Origin: Parabacteroides merdae ATCC 43184
Lineage (GTDB): Bacteria > Bacteroidota > Bacteroidia > Bacteroidales > Tannerellaceae
Reading direction: 5' to 3'
NCBI RefSeq assembly: GCF_025151215.1
Contig: NZ_CP102286.1
Location: 2,294,001 to 2,358,000 of the forward strand
Length of the DNA: 64,000 nucleotides
Part shown: one piece after another, positions 8,234 to 17,124 of the stretch
Numbering within the stretch: position 1 is the stretch's first letter
Layout: each line of letters starts with the position of its first letter
The notes under the pieces: generated by a model
Database searches by the model: none
Seen by the model: only the letters and a program-made list of their open reading frames with translations
Told to the model about the DNA's origin: nothing
Made by a program: the position numbers and the translations under genes

Positions 8234-9451
8234 TTAATTAAAAGCGGTCTTCAGATTACCTTCGTTCTGATCTTTCAAGGCCTGATCATATTTCGCTTTC
8301 TGCTGTTCCGGCGTGATCGGCTGGATAGCCTGGCCGTCATGGAGGTTCTGTACGCCTTCAATCACGATTTTGTCACCGGATTTCAAACCATTTGTCACCA
8401 GGTAATTCTTCCCGTCATCCAGATTAGAGATCTGAATCTCCGTATTCTTCACGGAATTGTCCGCCTGCAAGACGAAAACAAACTTTTTGTCCTGGATTTC
8501 GACAGTAGCGGACTGAGGGATAATAATAATCCCATCCATCGTGTATGGGAATATGATGTTGCCGGTACCGCCGCTTCTCAATATATTTTTATCATTCGGG
8601 AAAACAGCACGCATGCTGACAGAGCCGGTTGACTGGTCGATTACACCGCTAACGGCATCGATCTTGCCTTCCGACTGATAAGTTGTGCCGTCAGACAGCT
8701 GCAAGCGGACAGCCGGCATCTTTTCCAGCTGTTCTTTCAAAGTGCCCCCGGCTCTTGTCAGACGCAGCAGCTCTTTCTCCGTCATAGAAAAATAAACATA
8801 CACGTCGTTGATTTCGGATACGGTTGTCAACGGCTGCGAAACAGAAGGGCTGACCAGACTTCCGATACGGTACGGAAATGTACCGACAACGCCATTCGAC
8901 GGGCTTGTCACCGTACAGAAAGATAAATTCTGATTTGCGCTTACCAAAGATGCTTCTGCCTGAGCCAGGCTTGCCTTGGCAGACATAAGCTGGTTGACCG
9001 CTGTCTGATACTCAAAATCACTGATAATCTTCTGATCGAACAAAGCCTTTTTATTCTTTTCGGTCAGGGTCAAAGTAGCGACATTGGCTTTAGCCATCTC
9101 GACAGCCGCTTTTGCCTGTCCGACCGCAGCAGCATACTGGGTCGGATCGATCTGGAACAAAGCCTGCCCTTTACGAACTGTTGCTCCTTCATCCACACAT
9201 AACTTAACGATAAAACCCGAAACCTGGGGGCGTACCTCAATATCCTGCGTTCCTCTGATCGTCGCCGGATAGGATGTTGTCTGGTCGCTCGTTGTCGAAT
9301 TGACAGCAAGGACAGCAAATTCATTATCCCCTAACTTCATACCGCTTTGATTGTTCCCGCAAGCGGTTAATAAAGATACCCCTACTGCAAACAATGCAAT
9401 TTGCCTTAATTGGGTAATAGTAGTTCTCAACATTTGTTTATCCATATTCAT
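8234..9451 (-). CDS. RND efflux periplasmic adaptor lipoprotein (AcrA/MexA type)
   Basis: This 405-residue membrane fusion protein joins the pump to its outer-membrane channel. A lipobox LLTAC places the lipid-anchored Cys near residue 31. It has the barrel-sandwich strands (VEVRPQVSGFIVKLCVDEGATVRKGQALFQIDP), a helical hairpin rich in Ala/Lys/Gln (residues about 100-175) and the second lipoyl half (TVTSPSNGVVGTFPYRIGSLV). It ends with the beta-barrel and membrane-proximal domains. An alternative ATG is two codons in. It is the first gene of the operon, with about 370 nt of leader and promoter space upstream. No TetR or AraC regulator is adjacent. Confidence 0.95.
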   Translation of the reverse strand: MNMDKQMLRTTITQLRQIALFAVGVSLLTACGNNQSGMKLGDNEFAVLAVNSTTSDQTTSYPATIRGTQDIEVRPQVSGFIVKLCVDEGATVRKGQALFQIDPTQYAAAVGQAKAAVEMAKANVATLTLTEKNKKALFDQKIISDFEYQTAVNQLMSAKASLAQAEASLVSANQNLSFCTVTSPSNGVVGTFPYRIGSLVSPSVSQPLTTVSEINDVYVYFSMTEKELLRLTRAGGTLKEQLEKMPAVRLQLSDGTTYQSEGKIDAVSGVIDQSTGSVSMRAVFPNDKNILRSGGTGNIIFPYTMDGIIIIPQSATVEIQDKKFVFVLQADNSVKNTEIQISNLDDGKNYLVTNGLKSGDKIVIEGVQNLHDGQAIQPITPEQQKAKYDQALKDQNEGNLKTAFN

Positions 9452-9823
9452 TATTATATATCTTCTATACTATTCTTGTTTTAGTCATTAGAAGGCCATC
9501 AAAAAGCCATCGCAACGGGTGAGATCCGCTGCATCCATAGTAAAAAAAATTCCACAACGATGCTGTCCTAAACTTATGGGTTCATAGCCTATTCCTCATA
9601 AAAAGCGTACAAATGTAGAATCTTTTTGTTGTACTTTTTCCGTTTATACAATCTTTTATACTAAAAAATTGCTTATTTTATATTTCTGTATCAGAGATAT
9701 ATTGAGAATTTGACCAATCGAAAATATATTCGTTTAAATTGATACATAATTTTAACACAGAATTTGTTTATTCAATAATTTATCCTAATTTTACGGCTTA
9801 TATAACCTAAATAATCAATTCAT
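9452..9823. other. Divergent intergenic region between the efflux operon and a membrane-protein gene
   Basis: This is 372 bp of AT-rich DNA without a plausible gene. It must carry the promoters of both divergent units: a minus-strand -7 box is visible at 9610-9617, and a weak plus-strand TAATTTTA box near 9785-9795. No clear operator palindrome was found. Confidence 0.6.
9610..9617 (-). promoter_or_regulatory. -7 box for the RND efflux operon
   Basis: The minus strand reads TACATTTG, matching TAnnTTTG. It would give a leader of about 150 nt before the adaptor gene. No good -33 box is seen. Confidence 0.4.
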
Positions 9824-10465
9824 ATGGAACCAAAGTTTATGATATCGGAAGTGTTCGGCACTTCATGGAAGTACACTAAATCTCAGATCTGGGTACTGGT
9901 AGGGCTGTTTATCGGATATTTTATCCTGTCATCAATCATTAGTCTGTTCGGTATGCCAGCGCAAGGTTCGATGGTCGGTAAGATCATCGTGAATCTGATC
10001 AGTGCCGTCATATCCAGTGCTTTCATGTTGGGCTACATAAAAAATCTGTTCCAGACAATGGATGGAGAAGAACCACAGTTTTCCGCATACGGGCAGCAAT
10101 CCCGTAAAATCTTCACTTATCTTATTGCCAGTATCATTATGGGGATCGCAGTGGCTATCGGAATATTCTTACTGATTGTTCCGGGTATCTATCTGGCTAT
10201 CCGCCTGCAATTTTATTCTGCCTATATCGTAGAGGAAGACTGCGGAATTATAGAATCACTGCAAAAAAGCTGGGACTTGACTAAAGGACAGGGGATGCCG
10301 TTGTTTTTATTACTGTTGGCCATGATCGGCACTGCGATCGTCGGTTGCATCTTGTTCTTCGTCGGACTCTTTGTCGCCGTTCCTCTTATCTATATGATGC
10401 AGTGCTACACATTCAGAAAATTAAATACGATTTCAACAGAAGAAGAAGAAGTACAACAACTATAA
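9824..10465 (+). CDS. Multi-pass membrane protein of unknown function (YciC/DUF975-like)
   Basis: This 213-residue integral membrane protein has about five hydrophobic segments (roughly residues 25-45, 55-75, 100-125, 165-190 and a short last one). The pattern of an N-terminal soluble start, IFLLIVPGIYLAIRLQFYSAYIVEE, then a SLQKSWDLTKG amphipathic stretch is typical of the DUF975/YciC/GPDPase-membrane-domain superfamily. It has an acidic C-terminus (STEEEEVQQL). The cellular role is not known. It is monocistronic and followed by a strong hairpin at 10486-10518. Confidence 0.75.
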   Translation: MEPKFMISEVFGTSWKYTKSQIWVLVGLFIGYFILSSIISLFGMPAQGSMVGKIIVNLISAVISSAFMLGYIKNLFQTMDGEEPQFSAYGQQSRKIFTYLIASIIMGIAVAIGIFLLIVPGIYLAIRLQFYSAYIVEEDCGIIESLQKSWDLTKGQGMPLFLLLLAMIGTAIVGCILFFVGLFVAVPLIYMMQCYTFRKLNTISTEEEEVQQL

Positions 10466-10485
10466 TATCAAATCATAAATAGACA

Positions 10486-10518
10486 ACAGCCCGCAAAAAT
10501 AAACATTCTGCGGGCTGT
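10486..10518 (+). terminator. Terminator hairpin after the membrane-protein gene
   Basis: ACAGCCCGCA (10486-10495) and TGCGGGCTGT (10509-10518) are perfectly complementary with a 13-nt loop. The LacI gene starts 16 nt further on, so it may be read from a separate promoter or by read-through. Confidence 0.7.
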
Positions 10519-10533
10519 ATAGCTTTCCGATCT

Positions 10534-11589
10534 ATGGGTAAGACATATAGAATCAAAGACATTGCAGAGATGTCCGGAGTTTCGACCGGAACCGTCGACC
10601 GCATATTGCACAACCGAGGCAAAGTATCCGAAGAGGCACAGAAAAAAGTAGAAAAAGTTTTAAAAGAAATAGACTATCACCCGAACCTGATAGCCCGTTC
10701 CCTTGCACTAAAAAAGAACTACCATTTTATCACACTGATCCCTTCTTTTGCAAAAGGCGAATATTGGGATAAACTTTGCGAAGGAATAGATAAAGCAGAG
10801 CAGGAACTTTTCAGCTACAACGTGGAAGTCGAACGTATGTGCTTCAATCAATACGACAAAAGCAGTTTCGACGAGCTCATTCCCCGGATCGAAAAAGCCG
10901 ACTGTCAGGGAGTCGTGATTGCAACACAGTTCCATGACAGTGTCGTCAAGTTGGCATCCCGGCTGGATCAGTTACAAATACCTTACATACTGATAGACGC
11001 ATTCATTGAAAACACCAATTGTGTGGCCTATTACGGGACTAACTCGTACGATTCCGGATACATTGCCGGCCGTTTGCTATACGAACAAATCAACCCGACC
11101 GAAAATATCGCAATCTTCCGCTTTATCCGCAAAGGAGAAATGCAGGTAACCCAGGTCATGAAACGCGAGGAAGGCTTCAGGAATTATCTGGCAGAAAAGA
11201 ACTATGACGGACGTATCTATTCCGTACAATTACATGCCGACGAACCGGAAAAGAACATAAGCATACTGAATACTTTCTTAGAAGAGCATAAAGAGGTGAA
11301 CGCAGGTATCATATTCAACTCCCGTGCCCACTTACTGGGAAAATACTTCCGCGATAAAGGAGAGAAATTCAGATTGATCGGCTATGATGTGATAGACCCG
11401 AATATCACTTGCCTAAATGACGGTTCCATCACGCACCTGATCGCCCAACGGCCGGAAGTGCAGGGATTCAATTGCATACGGGCACTGTTCCGCCATTTAG
11501 TCCTCAAAGAAAAAGTGGAACAGATCAATTATATGCCGATTGATATCCTGATGAAAGAGAATATCAAATACTATAACAATTATATTTGA
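10534..11589 (+). CDS. LacI-family transcriptional regulator
   Basis: This 351-residue regulator has an N-terminal LacI helix-turn-helix (IKDIAEMSGVSTGTVDRILHNRGKVSEEA, split here at positions 7-35) and the hinge helix HPNLIARSLALKK. A periplasmic-binding-like sugar sensor domain follows from about residue 65 to the end. It lies directly upstream of the SDR/uxuA pair in the same direction, with a perfect inverted repeat at 11662-11675 next to that pair's promoter. It most likely represses mannonate/glucuronate use in response to a pathway sugar acid. Ligand identity is inference. Confidence 0.92.
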   Translation: MGKTYRIKDIAEMSGVSTGTVDRILHNRGKVSEEAQKKVEKVLKEIDYHPNLIARSLALKKNYHFITLIPSFAKGEYWDKLCEGIDKAEQELFSYNVEVERMCFNQYDKSSFDELIPRIEKADCQGVVIATQFHDSVVKLASRLDQLQIPYILIDAFIENTNCVAYYGTNSYDSGYIAGRLLYEQINPTENIAIFRFIRKGEMQVTQVMKREEGFRNYLAEKNYDGRIYSVQLHADEPEKNISILNTFLEEHKEVNAGIIFNSRAHLLGKYFRDKGEKFRLIGYDVIDPNITCLNDGSITHLIAQRPEVQGFNCIRALFRHLVLKEKVEQINYMPIDILMKENIKYYNNYI

Positions 11590-11622
11590 AAACATAAAAA
11601 GGTATTTTTTATCCGTTTTCTT

Positions 11623-11652
11623 TTTGTTTGATAAATAAATACTATACTTTTG
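11623..11652 (+). promoter_or_regulatory. Promoter of the mannonate-use pair
   Basis: A TTTG -33 box at 11623-11626 and the -7 box TACTTTTG at 11645-11652 are separated by 18 nt. The start codon of the SDR gene is 70 nt downstream. Confidence 0.6.
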
Positions 11653-11661
11653 TGCCCAATG

Positions 11662-11675
11662 TGTGCGCGAGCACA
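11662..11675. promoter_or_regulatory. Candidate LacI-type operator
   Basis: TGTGC-GCGA-GCACA is a perfect inverted repeat (5-bp arms) placed 10 nt downstream of the -7 box, over the likely transcription start. The position suits repression by the adjacent LacI-family protein. Confidence 0.5.
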
Positions 11676-11721
11676 ATGAGATAGTAACAATGAAATTATC
11701 ACAATCATAAACAATAAAAAT

Positions 11722-12534
11722 ATGGCTAATTTATTTTGCGTTAAAGACAAAGTTGTCATTATTACCGGTGGAGCCGGGATCTTAGGCAGAGGTATTGCTG
11801 GTCACCTTGCTGAAGAAGGTGCTAAAATCGTTATTCTTGACCGTGCAGCCGAAGTTGGTGAACAAATTGTAGCCGACATCAAAGCTAAAGGAGGAGAAGC
11901 AAGCTTCTTCCTGACCGACGTATTAAACAAAGAAATTCTGGAACAGAACAAAAAAGATATCCTGGCCAAATATGGTCGCATCGATGCATTGCTGAATGCA
12001 GCCGGCGGTAATATGGCTGGCGCGACCATCGGACCGGACAGCACGATTTTCGACCTGAACATCGACGCTTTCCGTAAAGTGGTAGACCTGAACCTGTTCG
12101 GAACAGTTCTCCCGACAATGGTATTTGCCGATGTAATGGCTAACCAAAGAGAAGGTGCTATCGTTAACTTCTCTTCCGAATCCGCTTTGCGCCCGCTTAC
12201 CCGTGTCGTGGGTTATGGTGCTGCCAAAGCCGCCATTTCCAACCTGACTAAATACCTGGCCGGTGAACTGGCGATCAAATTCGGAGAAGGTTTGCGTGTA
12301 AATGCAATTGCTCCGGGATTCTTCCTGACGGAGCAGAACCGTACTTTGATGACAAATCCGGACGGATCTTACACTCCACGTGCTGAATCTGTCATTGCAC
12401 ATACTCCGTTCAGACGTCTGGGTACACCGGATGAATTATTTGGTACAATCCAATACTTGATCAGCGACGCTTCCAAATTCGTAACCGGAACAATCGCTAT
12501 CGTAGACGGTGGTTTTGATGCATTCTCTATTTAA
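11722..12534 (+). CDS. SDR-family oxidoreductase, probable D-mannonate (fructuronate) oxidoreductase
   Basis: This 270-residue short-chain dehydrogenase has the cofactor motif TGGAGILGRGIA, NAAGG, the catalytic Ser in NFSSESAL and the Tyr/Lys pair in GYGAAKAAI. The C-terminus VTGTIAIVDGGFDAFS is typical of the family. It is followed 24 nt later by uxuA. In Bacteroidales an SDR in this place replaces the classical UxuB and interconverts fructuronate and mannonate. It therefore probably feeds UxuA. Fold and cofactor type are certain; the substrate is taken from context. Confidence 0.85.
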   Translation: MANLFCVKDKVVIITGGAGILGRGIAGHLAEEGAKIVILDRAAEVGEQIVADIKAKGGEASFFLTDVLNKEILEQNKKDILAKYGRIDALLNAAGGNMAGATIGPDSTIFDLNIDAFRKVVDLNLFGTVLPTMVFADVMANQREGAIVNFSSESALRPLTRVVGYGAAKAAISNLTKYLAGELAIKFGEGLRVNAIAPGFFLTEQNRTLMTNPDGSYTPRAESVIAHTPFRRLGTPDELFGTIQYLISDASKFVTGTIAIVDGGFDAFSI

Positions 12535-12558
12535 TCTCACAATTAAAAACAAGACATT

Positions 12559-13731
12559 ATGTATTTATGTGAACAAACATGGCGCTGGTACGGACCGAAC
12601 GATCCTGTTAGTCTTTCCGATATCCGCCAGGCCGGCGCTACCGGAATTGTAAATGCCTTGCATCATATCCCGAACGGAGAAGTATGGACTGTCGAAGAAA
12701 TACAGAAACGCAAGGATATAATCGAAGCAGCCGGCTTACGCTGGAGCGTAGTGGAAAGTGTTCCCGTACACGAACATATCAAAACACAAAGTGGAGACTT
12801 CCAGAAATATATCGACAACTATAAAGAAAGTATCCGTAACTTGGCTGCATGTGACATCCGTGTGATTACTTACAATTTTATGCCGGTTTTGGACTGGACC
12901 CGTACAAACTTGGCTTACACCATGCCTGACGGCTCTAAAGCATTACGTTTCGAACGTGCAGCTTTTATGGCTTTCGATCTCTACATCCTGAAACGCCCTG
13001 CTGCAGAACAGGAATATACAGACGAAGAAAAAGCAATCGCAAAAGCCCGTTTCGACGAGATGAGCGAAGATGACAAAGCACTACTAGTACGCAATATGAT
13101 CGCTGGCCTGCCCGGCTCCGAGGAAAGTTTCACATTGGATCAATTCCGGGCCGAACTGGATCGTTACAAAGACATCGATGCGGAAAGACTCCGCGCCAAC
13201 TTGATTTATTTCCTGAAAGAGATTACTCCGGTTGCCGACGAAGTAGGCGCACGTATGGTTATCCATCCGGATGATCCTCCCTACTCGATCTTAGGCTTGC
13301 CCCGTATTTTGAGCACTGAAGAGGATTTCCGCAAGTTGATCGAAGCCGTACCAAACAAAAGCAACGGTTTATGCCTCTGTACCGGCTCATTCGGTGTTCG
13401 TGGGGATAATGACCTAGCCGGTATGATGAAACGGTTCGGTGACCGTATCGACTTCGTCCATATACGTAGTACCAAACGCGATGAAGCCGGAAACTTCTTC
13501 GAAGCAAACCTGCTGGAAGGAGACGTAAACGTTTATGAAGTAATGAAAGCCCTTCTTGAAATCGAGCAGGAACGCGGTTGCTCAATCGCAATGCGTCCGG
13601 ATCACGGGCATCAGATGATCGATGACTTACACAAGAAGACTAATCCAGGTTATTCCTGTATCGGTCGTTTGCGTAGTTTGGCTGAATTGCGTGGTTTAGA
13701 ACTGGGTATTGCCTGTTCTTTATTCAAATAA
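12559..13731 (+). CDS. uxuA: Mannonate dehydratase
   Basis: This 390-residue cytoplasmic enzyme dehydrates D-mannonate to 2-keto-3-deoxygluconate in hexuronate breakdown. The sequence matches UxuA from the start ([19 protein letters not shown]) through VMIHPDDPP-like [18 protein letters not shown]. It continues with [29 protein letters not shown] and [12 protein letters not shown], which supply the metal-binding His, Cys and Asp of the TIM-barrel active site. Length is usual. It is second in the operon with the SDR gene, under the probable control of the LacI protein upstream, and ends in a terminator at 13766-13799. Confidence 0.97.
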   Translation: MYLCEQTWRWYGPNDPVSLSDIRQAGATGIVNALHHIPNGEVWTVEEIQKRKDIIEAAGLRWSVVESVPVHEHIKTQSGDFQKYIDNYKESIRNLAACDIRVITYNFMPVLDWTRTNLAYTMPDGSKALRFERAAFMAFDLYILKRPAAEQEYTDEEKAIAKARFDEMSEDDKALLVRNMIAGLPGSEESFTLDQFRAELDRYKDIDAERLRANLIYFLKEITPVADEVGARMVIHPDDPPYSILGLPRILSTEEDFRKLIEAVPNKSNGLCLCTGSFGVRGDNDLAGMMKRFGDRIDFVHIRSTKRDEAGNFFEANLLEGDVNVYEVMKALLEIEQERGCSIAMRPDHGHQMIDDLHKKTNPGYSCIGRLRSLAELRGLELGIACSLFK

Positions 13732-13765
13732 TGAGTGACGAGTAATCACAAATAGTTTGGCATTG

Positions 13766-13799
13766 AAAGGCGTCTGATTCTTTTTCGGACGCCTTTTTC
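13766..13799 (+). terminator. uxuA terminator
   Basis: AAAGGCGTC and GACGCCTTT pair perfectly and are followed by a T run. It starts 34 nt after the uxuA stop. Confidence 0.8.
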
Positions 13800-13831
13800 A
13801 TTTTACCTCTCTCCCGTTTCACTTTTTTTCC

Positions 13832-13839
13832 TATTTTTG
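13832..13839 (+). promoter_or_regulatory. -7 box for the M23 lipoprotein gene
   Basis: TATTTTTG matches TAnnTTTG and lies 21 nt upstream of the start codon. No matching -33 box is clear. Confidence 0.45.
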
Positions 13840-13860
13840 TAGTGTCAATAATTTTACAAA

Positions 13861-14715
13861 ATGTCTAAAACACACTACAGCATATTGTCAGTCATATTAT
13901 TACTAGTGTTAAGCGCATGCCATTCTTTGTGGACGGCTCAAACGCAGCCTGCCCCGCAGCAGGAATCAATCCTGGTCCTGCCAACAACGGATATTCCTCT
14001 TCCAAACACAGATTTTGCTTTTCTGTTTCCGGAAGAACCGAAACTGTACGAACAAACATCTCCCCGCAAAAATATAACAATAAACTTCTCCAACAGAGAA
14101 AAAAATGATATTGCCGTAACGGATCCGCTCCTGATGGCAGATGAGAATTCGATGCTTATCGATTTAAGCCTGATACAGAAAGAAGACTATGCTTTCCCTT
14201 TACCCGGCGCAAAAGTAATCTCTCCATATGCCGGACGTAGAAAACACCATTCGGGTGTAGATTTGAAAACTTGCGCCAATGATACGATCATATCAGCATT
14301 CGACGGAATCGTCCGTCTAGCTAAGCCTTATTATGCATACGGAAACGTAATTGTTGTACGCCATTACAACGGATTGGAAACAGTCTATAGCCATAACTCC
14401 AAAAATCTGGTCAAGCCGGGAGACTATGTAAAAGCCGGACAACCGATTGCACTGACCGGACGCACAGGAAGAGCTACGACGGAACACCTTCATTTTGAAG
14501 TACGGGTAAACGGGCAACACTTCAATCCGAATCTGGTATTCGACCTGCAAGAACGGAAACTTAACAATCAATGCCTGGTATTCACCCAAAAAGGTGGCAA
14601 AATTGCAGTGAAGCCCGTCGAACTAATGCCTCATCAGTTTGCAGGAGACTACAGTTACTCACCTGCCTCCTGTAAAAACAAGGAACAGATAGAAAGCAAA
14701 AAGGAAACTCTGTAA
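13861..14715 (+). CDS. M23-family metallopeptidase lipoprotein
   Basis: This 284-residue envelope protein has a lipoprotein signal ending LLVLSAC (Cys about residue 20). A Pro-rich linker is followed by a C-terminal LytM/M23 domain from about residue 110. The zinc ligands are visible as HHSGVDLKT (HxxxD) and HLHFEVR (HxH), so the domain looks catalytically competent. Such enzymes cut peptidoglycan cross-bridges or peptides. The tail after the domain (about 40 residues, Lys-rich) has no known motif. It ends 8 nt from the convergent MarC gene. Confidence 0.9.
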   Translation: MSKTHYSILSVILLLVLSACHSLWTAQTQPAPQQESILVLPTTDIPLPNTDFAFLFPEEPKLYEQTSPRKNITINFSNREKNDIAVTDPLLMADENSMLIDLSLIQKEDYAFPLPGAKVISPYAGRRKHHSGVDLKTCANDTIISAFDGIVRLAKPYYAYGNVIVVRHYNGLETVYSHNSKNLVKPGDYVKAGQPIALTGRTGRATTEHLHFEVRVNGQHFNPNLVFDLQERKLNNQCLVFTQKGGKIAVKPVELMPHQFAGDYSYSPASCKNKEQIESKKETL

Positions 14716-14723
14716 CCCCCTTT

Positions 14724-15323
14724 TCAATGCCCCTGCAAAGCTTCTATCAGAAGATTGATATTAACGGTAAACAAGCGGACTGATATCGCCAACAAAATAA
14801 TACCGAAGAACTTCCGGATAATATAGATTCCGCCTTTTCCAAAAAAGCGTTCGATACGGGCTGTCATGCGAACGACAAAATAGACCCATATCATATTCAG
14901 TATTAAGGCTATCACAATATTGACATTAGCATACTCCGCCCTCAAAGATAATAATGTGGTAAACGAACCGGCACCCGCCAGTAAAGGAAAGACCAACGGA
15001 ACCAGTGTCGCCTCCTTTATCGGTCCCTGATTTTTAAAGATTTCTATATCGAGTATCATTTCCAATGATAACAGGAAAATAACAAACGAACCTGCCACTG
15101 CAAACGATTCGATATCCACATGGAAAAGCCGTAGCAGGACATCGCCTGCGTAGAAGAACCCGATCATCAACAAAAAAGAGATAACCGTTGCCTTCATAGC
15201 ATTCACGTCCTTACCCTTTTCTTTCAAATTAATAATAATTGGAATGGAACCAATAATATCAATCACAGCAAATAACACAATGAATGCACTGATCATTTGC
15301 TGAAAATCAAAACTTTCAAACAT
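14724..15323 (-). CDS. MarC-family inner-membrane protein
   Basis: This 199-residue integral membrane protein has six hydrophobic segments and the MarC/NAAT signature features. These are an N-terminal FIVLFAVIDIIGSIPIIINL, an FVIFLLSLEMILD mid-segment, LVPLVFPLLAGAGSFTTLLSL and a terminal RFFGKGGIYIIRKFFGIILLAISV. Some family members have been linked to amino-acid transport, but the function of most is unsettled. It is monocistronic and convergent with the M23 gene, with only 8 nt between their stops. Confidence 0.9.
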   Translation of the reverse strand: MFESFDFQQMISAFIVLFAVIDIIGSIPIIINLKEKGKDVNAMKATVISFLLMIGFFYAGDVLLRLFHVDIESFAVAGSFVIFLLSLEMILDIEIFKNQGPIKEATLVPLVFPLLAGAGSFTTLLSLRAEYANVNIVIALILNMIWVYFVVRMTARIERFFGKGGIYIIRKFFGIILLAISVRLFTVNINLLIEALQGH

Positions 15324-15495
15324 AAGATACCCTTTTAATTGCTCTAAAGGTACAAAATCTTTCCCAAGAGTCGACTGACAAATAGTAACAATCGCTTCGA
15401 TGGATAACGTTTTTTCATACTAAATCAGAATCTCTTCACGAAAAAATAGCGACCTTTGCGTACACTTATATTGCTCCAAGCAAGAAAGTAATTAA

Positions 15496-16347
15496 ATGTT
15501 GTCGGGAGATATGGATATAAAAACGATTTTAAAAAAGTATTTGGTATTTGTCATTGGATTATATTTTTTAGCTGCAGGAATCGTCCTGATTATACATTCC
15601 GCTTTAGGAACGACTCCTATTTCAAGTGTAAATTATGTGTTAAGCCTCAACAGCCCTCTTTCTTTAGGGACCTGTACCTTTATCGTAAACGTATTGCTGA
15701 TACTAGGACAGTTCTGGTTAATCCGAGGGACGAAAAGCCGTCAAGACCAAATATCTATCCTGTTGCAAATTCCATTTTCGTTCATATTTTCAACATTCAT
15801 AGATTTCAATATGGCACTCACTGAAGACCTGCATCCATCCAATTATATAACGTCGATTGCGCTGTTACTGTTGGGTTGTCTCATCCAGTCTATTGGTGTC
15901 GTATTAGAAATCAAACCCCAGGTTGCGATGATGAGTGCAGAAGGATTCGTCAACTACGCCGCCCGCCGTTACAATAAAGAGTTCGGAAAATTCAAGGTCA
16001 TTTTCGATTTCACCTTAGTAACGGTCGCCATCATTTTATCACTGATCTTCACTCAACGGATCGAAGGAGTCAGAGAAGGCTCCCTGATAGCAGCCTGCAT
16101 CACAGGCTACATCGTGAGTTTCCTGAACAATAAAATCATGACTCGAAAAATGCTTTCCAGGGTTTCTTCCATATCATCAAACCTCGCTTTCAATACGAAT
16201 ATTAATTGCATTCATTCCCCTCAGACCGCGTTCAAGTTCAAAAGTAACGATGTCGGTTTCCGAAATATCGGTCAGTGTATTATTACTAACATGAAAAAAA
16301 TACTTCTCGCCGCTACCAAGGTCTTTGATAAAACCATATCCTTTTGA
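15496..16347 (+). CDS. YczE/DUF6198-like membrane protein with an antisense-derived C-terminal extension
   Basis: The frame is 283 codons. The first ~225 residues form a five-helix YczE/YyaS-type membrane protein (YFLAAGIVLIIHSALGTTPI, FGKFKVIFDFTLVTVAIILS, GSLIAACITGYIVSFLNNKI). The family normally stops around this point. Here the frame continues about 57 more residues, lying entirely antisense to the last 171 nt of the convergent cold-shock gene, with no membrane or domain character (NTNINCIHSPQTAFKF). The usual stop has probably been lost, or the tail is non-functional. The start may instead be the ATG at 15511. Function unknown. Confidence 0.75.
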   Translation: MLSGDMDIKTILKKYLVFVIGLYFLAAGIVLIIHSALGTTPISSVNYVLSLNSPLSLGTCTFIVNVLLILGQFWLIRGTKSRQDQISILLQIPFSFIFSTFIDFNMALTEDLHPSNYITSIALLLLGCLIQSIGVVLEIKPQVAMMSAEGFVNYAARRYNKEFGKFKVIFDFTLVTVAIILSLIFTQRIEGVREGSLIAACITGYIVSFLNNKIMTRKMLSRVSSISSNLAFNTNINCIHSPQTAFKFKSNDVGFRNIGQCIITNMKKILLAATKVFDKTISF

Positions 16348-16635
16348 TTCATTAAAATAATCAACCCTCCCTTTCAGTACTGTAAGTATCTCTATATTTT
16401 CTTTTTTGGGGGTAGAGATAAGAATCTCTTCTTGCTTAATTTCTTCTTTATTAGGATTCAATTCGGGAGGAGTCGATGTAATCACGCCGTTTTCATCCAC
16501 ATAAGCGATCATATCATCAAAACTATTTGCTTTGCCAAGCAATTTTCTGTCTTCTTTCTTTTTTTGTTTTTCGGCCCTTCGGGCTTGTTTCTTTTTTTCG
16601 TTTTCTCGTTTATTGTATGTTACGGATTTTGCCAT
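16177..16635 (-). CDS. Cold-shock-domain RNA-binding protein with basic N-terminal extension
   Basis: This 152-residue cytoplasmic protein has a highly charged Lys/Arg-rich N-terminus (about residues 1-30). A middle acidic linker is followed by a C-terminal cold-shock domain from about residue 86. The RNP-like patches are GRVDYFNESKGYGFIKD and KYFFHVSN. This build is common in Bacteroidota and points to a nucleic-acid chaperone. It lies 46 nt downstream of the broken RRM gene, so two RNA-binding genes are next to each other. Its 3' end overlaps the convergent membrane-protein frame by 171 nt. Confidence 0.92.
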   Translation of the reverse strand: MAKSVTYNKRENEKKKQARRAEKQKKKEDRKLLGKANSFDDMIAYVDENGVITSTPPELNPNKEEIKQEEILISTPKKENIEILTVLKGRVDYFNESKGYGFIKDLGSGEKYFFHVSNNTLTDISETDIVTFELERGLRGMNAINIRIESEV

Positions 16636-16681
16636 TTATCTATATTTATTTATATTAATAATCAATCTATTTTGTAAGAAT

Positions 16682-16870
16682 TCAGAGTAGAATGCCAAGA
16701 TATTTCCGGTATATGGAAATGCAGGATATAAAAAAACCAAATCCTCTGGATCTTCCTGTTTCTCTATCCATGATAACTTTTGCAGATGTAATTTCTCCAT
16801 ACTCTGCAAATAAATCATTCAAATCAGCATCATTAATGCTATAATTTAAGCCTGTAATGTAAATGTTCAT
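16682..16870 (-). pseudogene. Truncated RRM RNA-binding protein gene
   Basis: The 62-codon frame begins as a typical Bacteroidota RRM protein. RNP2 is in NIYITGLNYSINDADLNDLF, followed by AEYGEITSAKVIMDRETGRS and the start of RNP1 (RGFGF). Directly after RGFGF the sequence becomes CISIYRKYLGILL and stops. The remaining beta strands, second helix and Gly-rich tail of the ~90-100-residue family are absent in all three forward frames. The change falls at a run of T residues (minus strand), but neither +1 nor -1 shift restores the domain. It looks like a deletion or replacement rather than a simple frameshift. Confidence 0.7.
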
Positions 16871-17124
16871 TTAAAATTTTATTTTTAATAAATACTAATT
16901 AGGGTATGAGGAGGAAAATTAATGGAGAGGCCTACTTAATAATAAAGAAGAACTATACGCTAATAATACGTAACTCAAACTCTGACCCAAAGATAACACT
17001 ATTAATCGAACCAACAACTATTACAACCTATAAATTCTCGTTTTTCTTGTTAAGACTGTCAAAACATAATTTCTATCCGGATCAGAGCTCCGTTTCACAG
17101 AGGTTGTTATCATCTCAAAAACTC

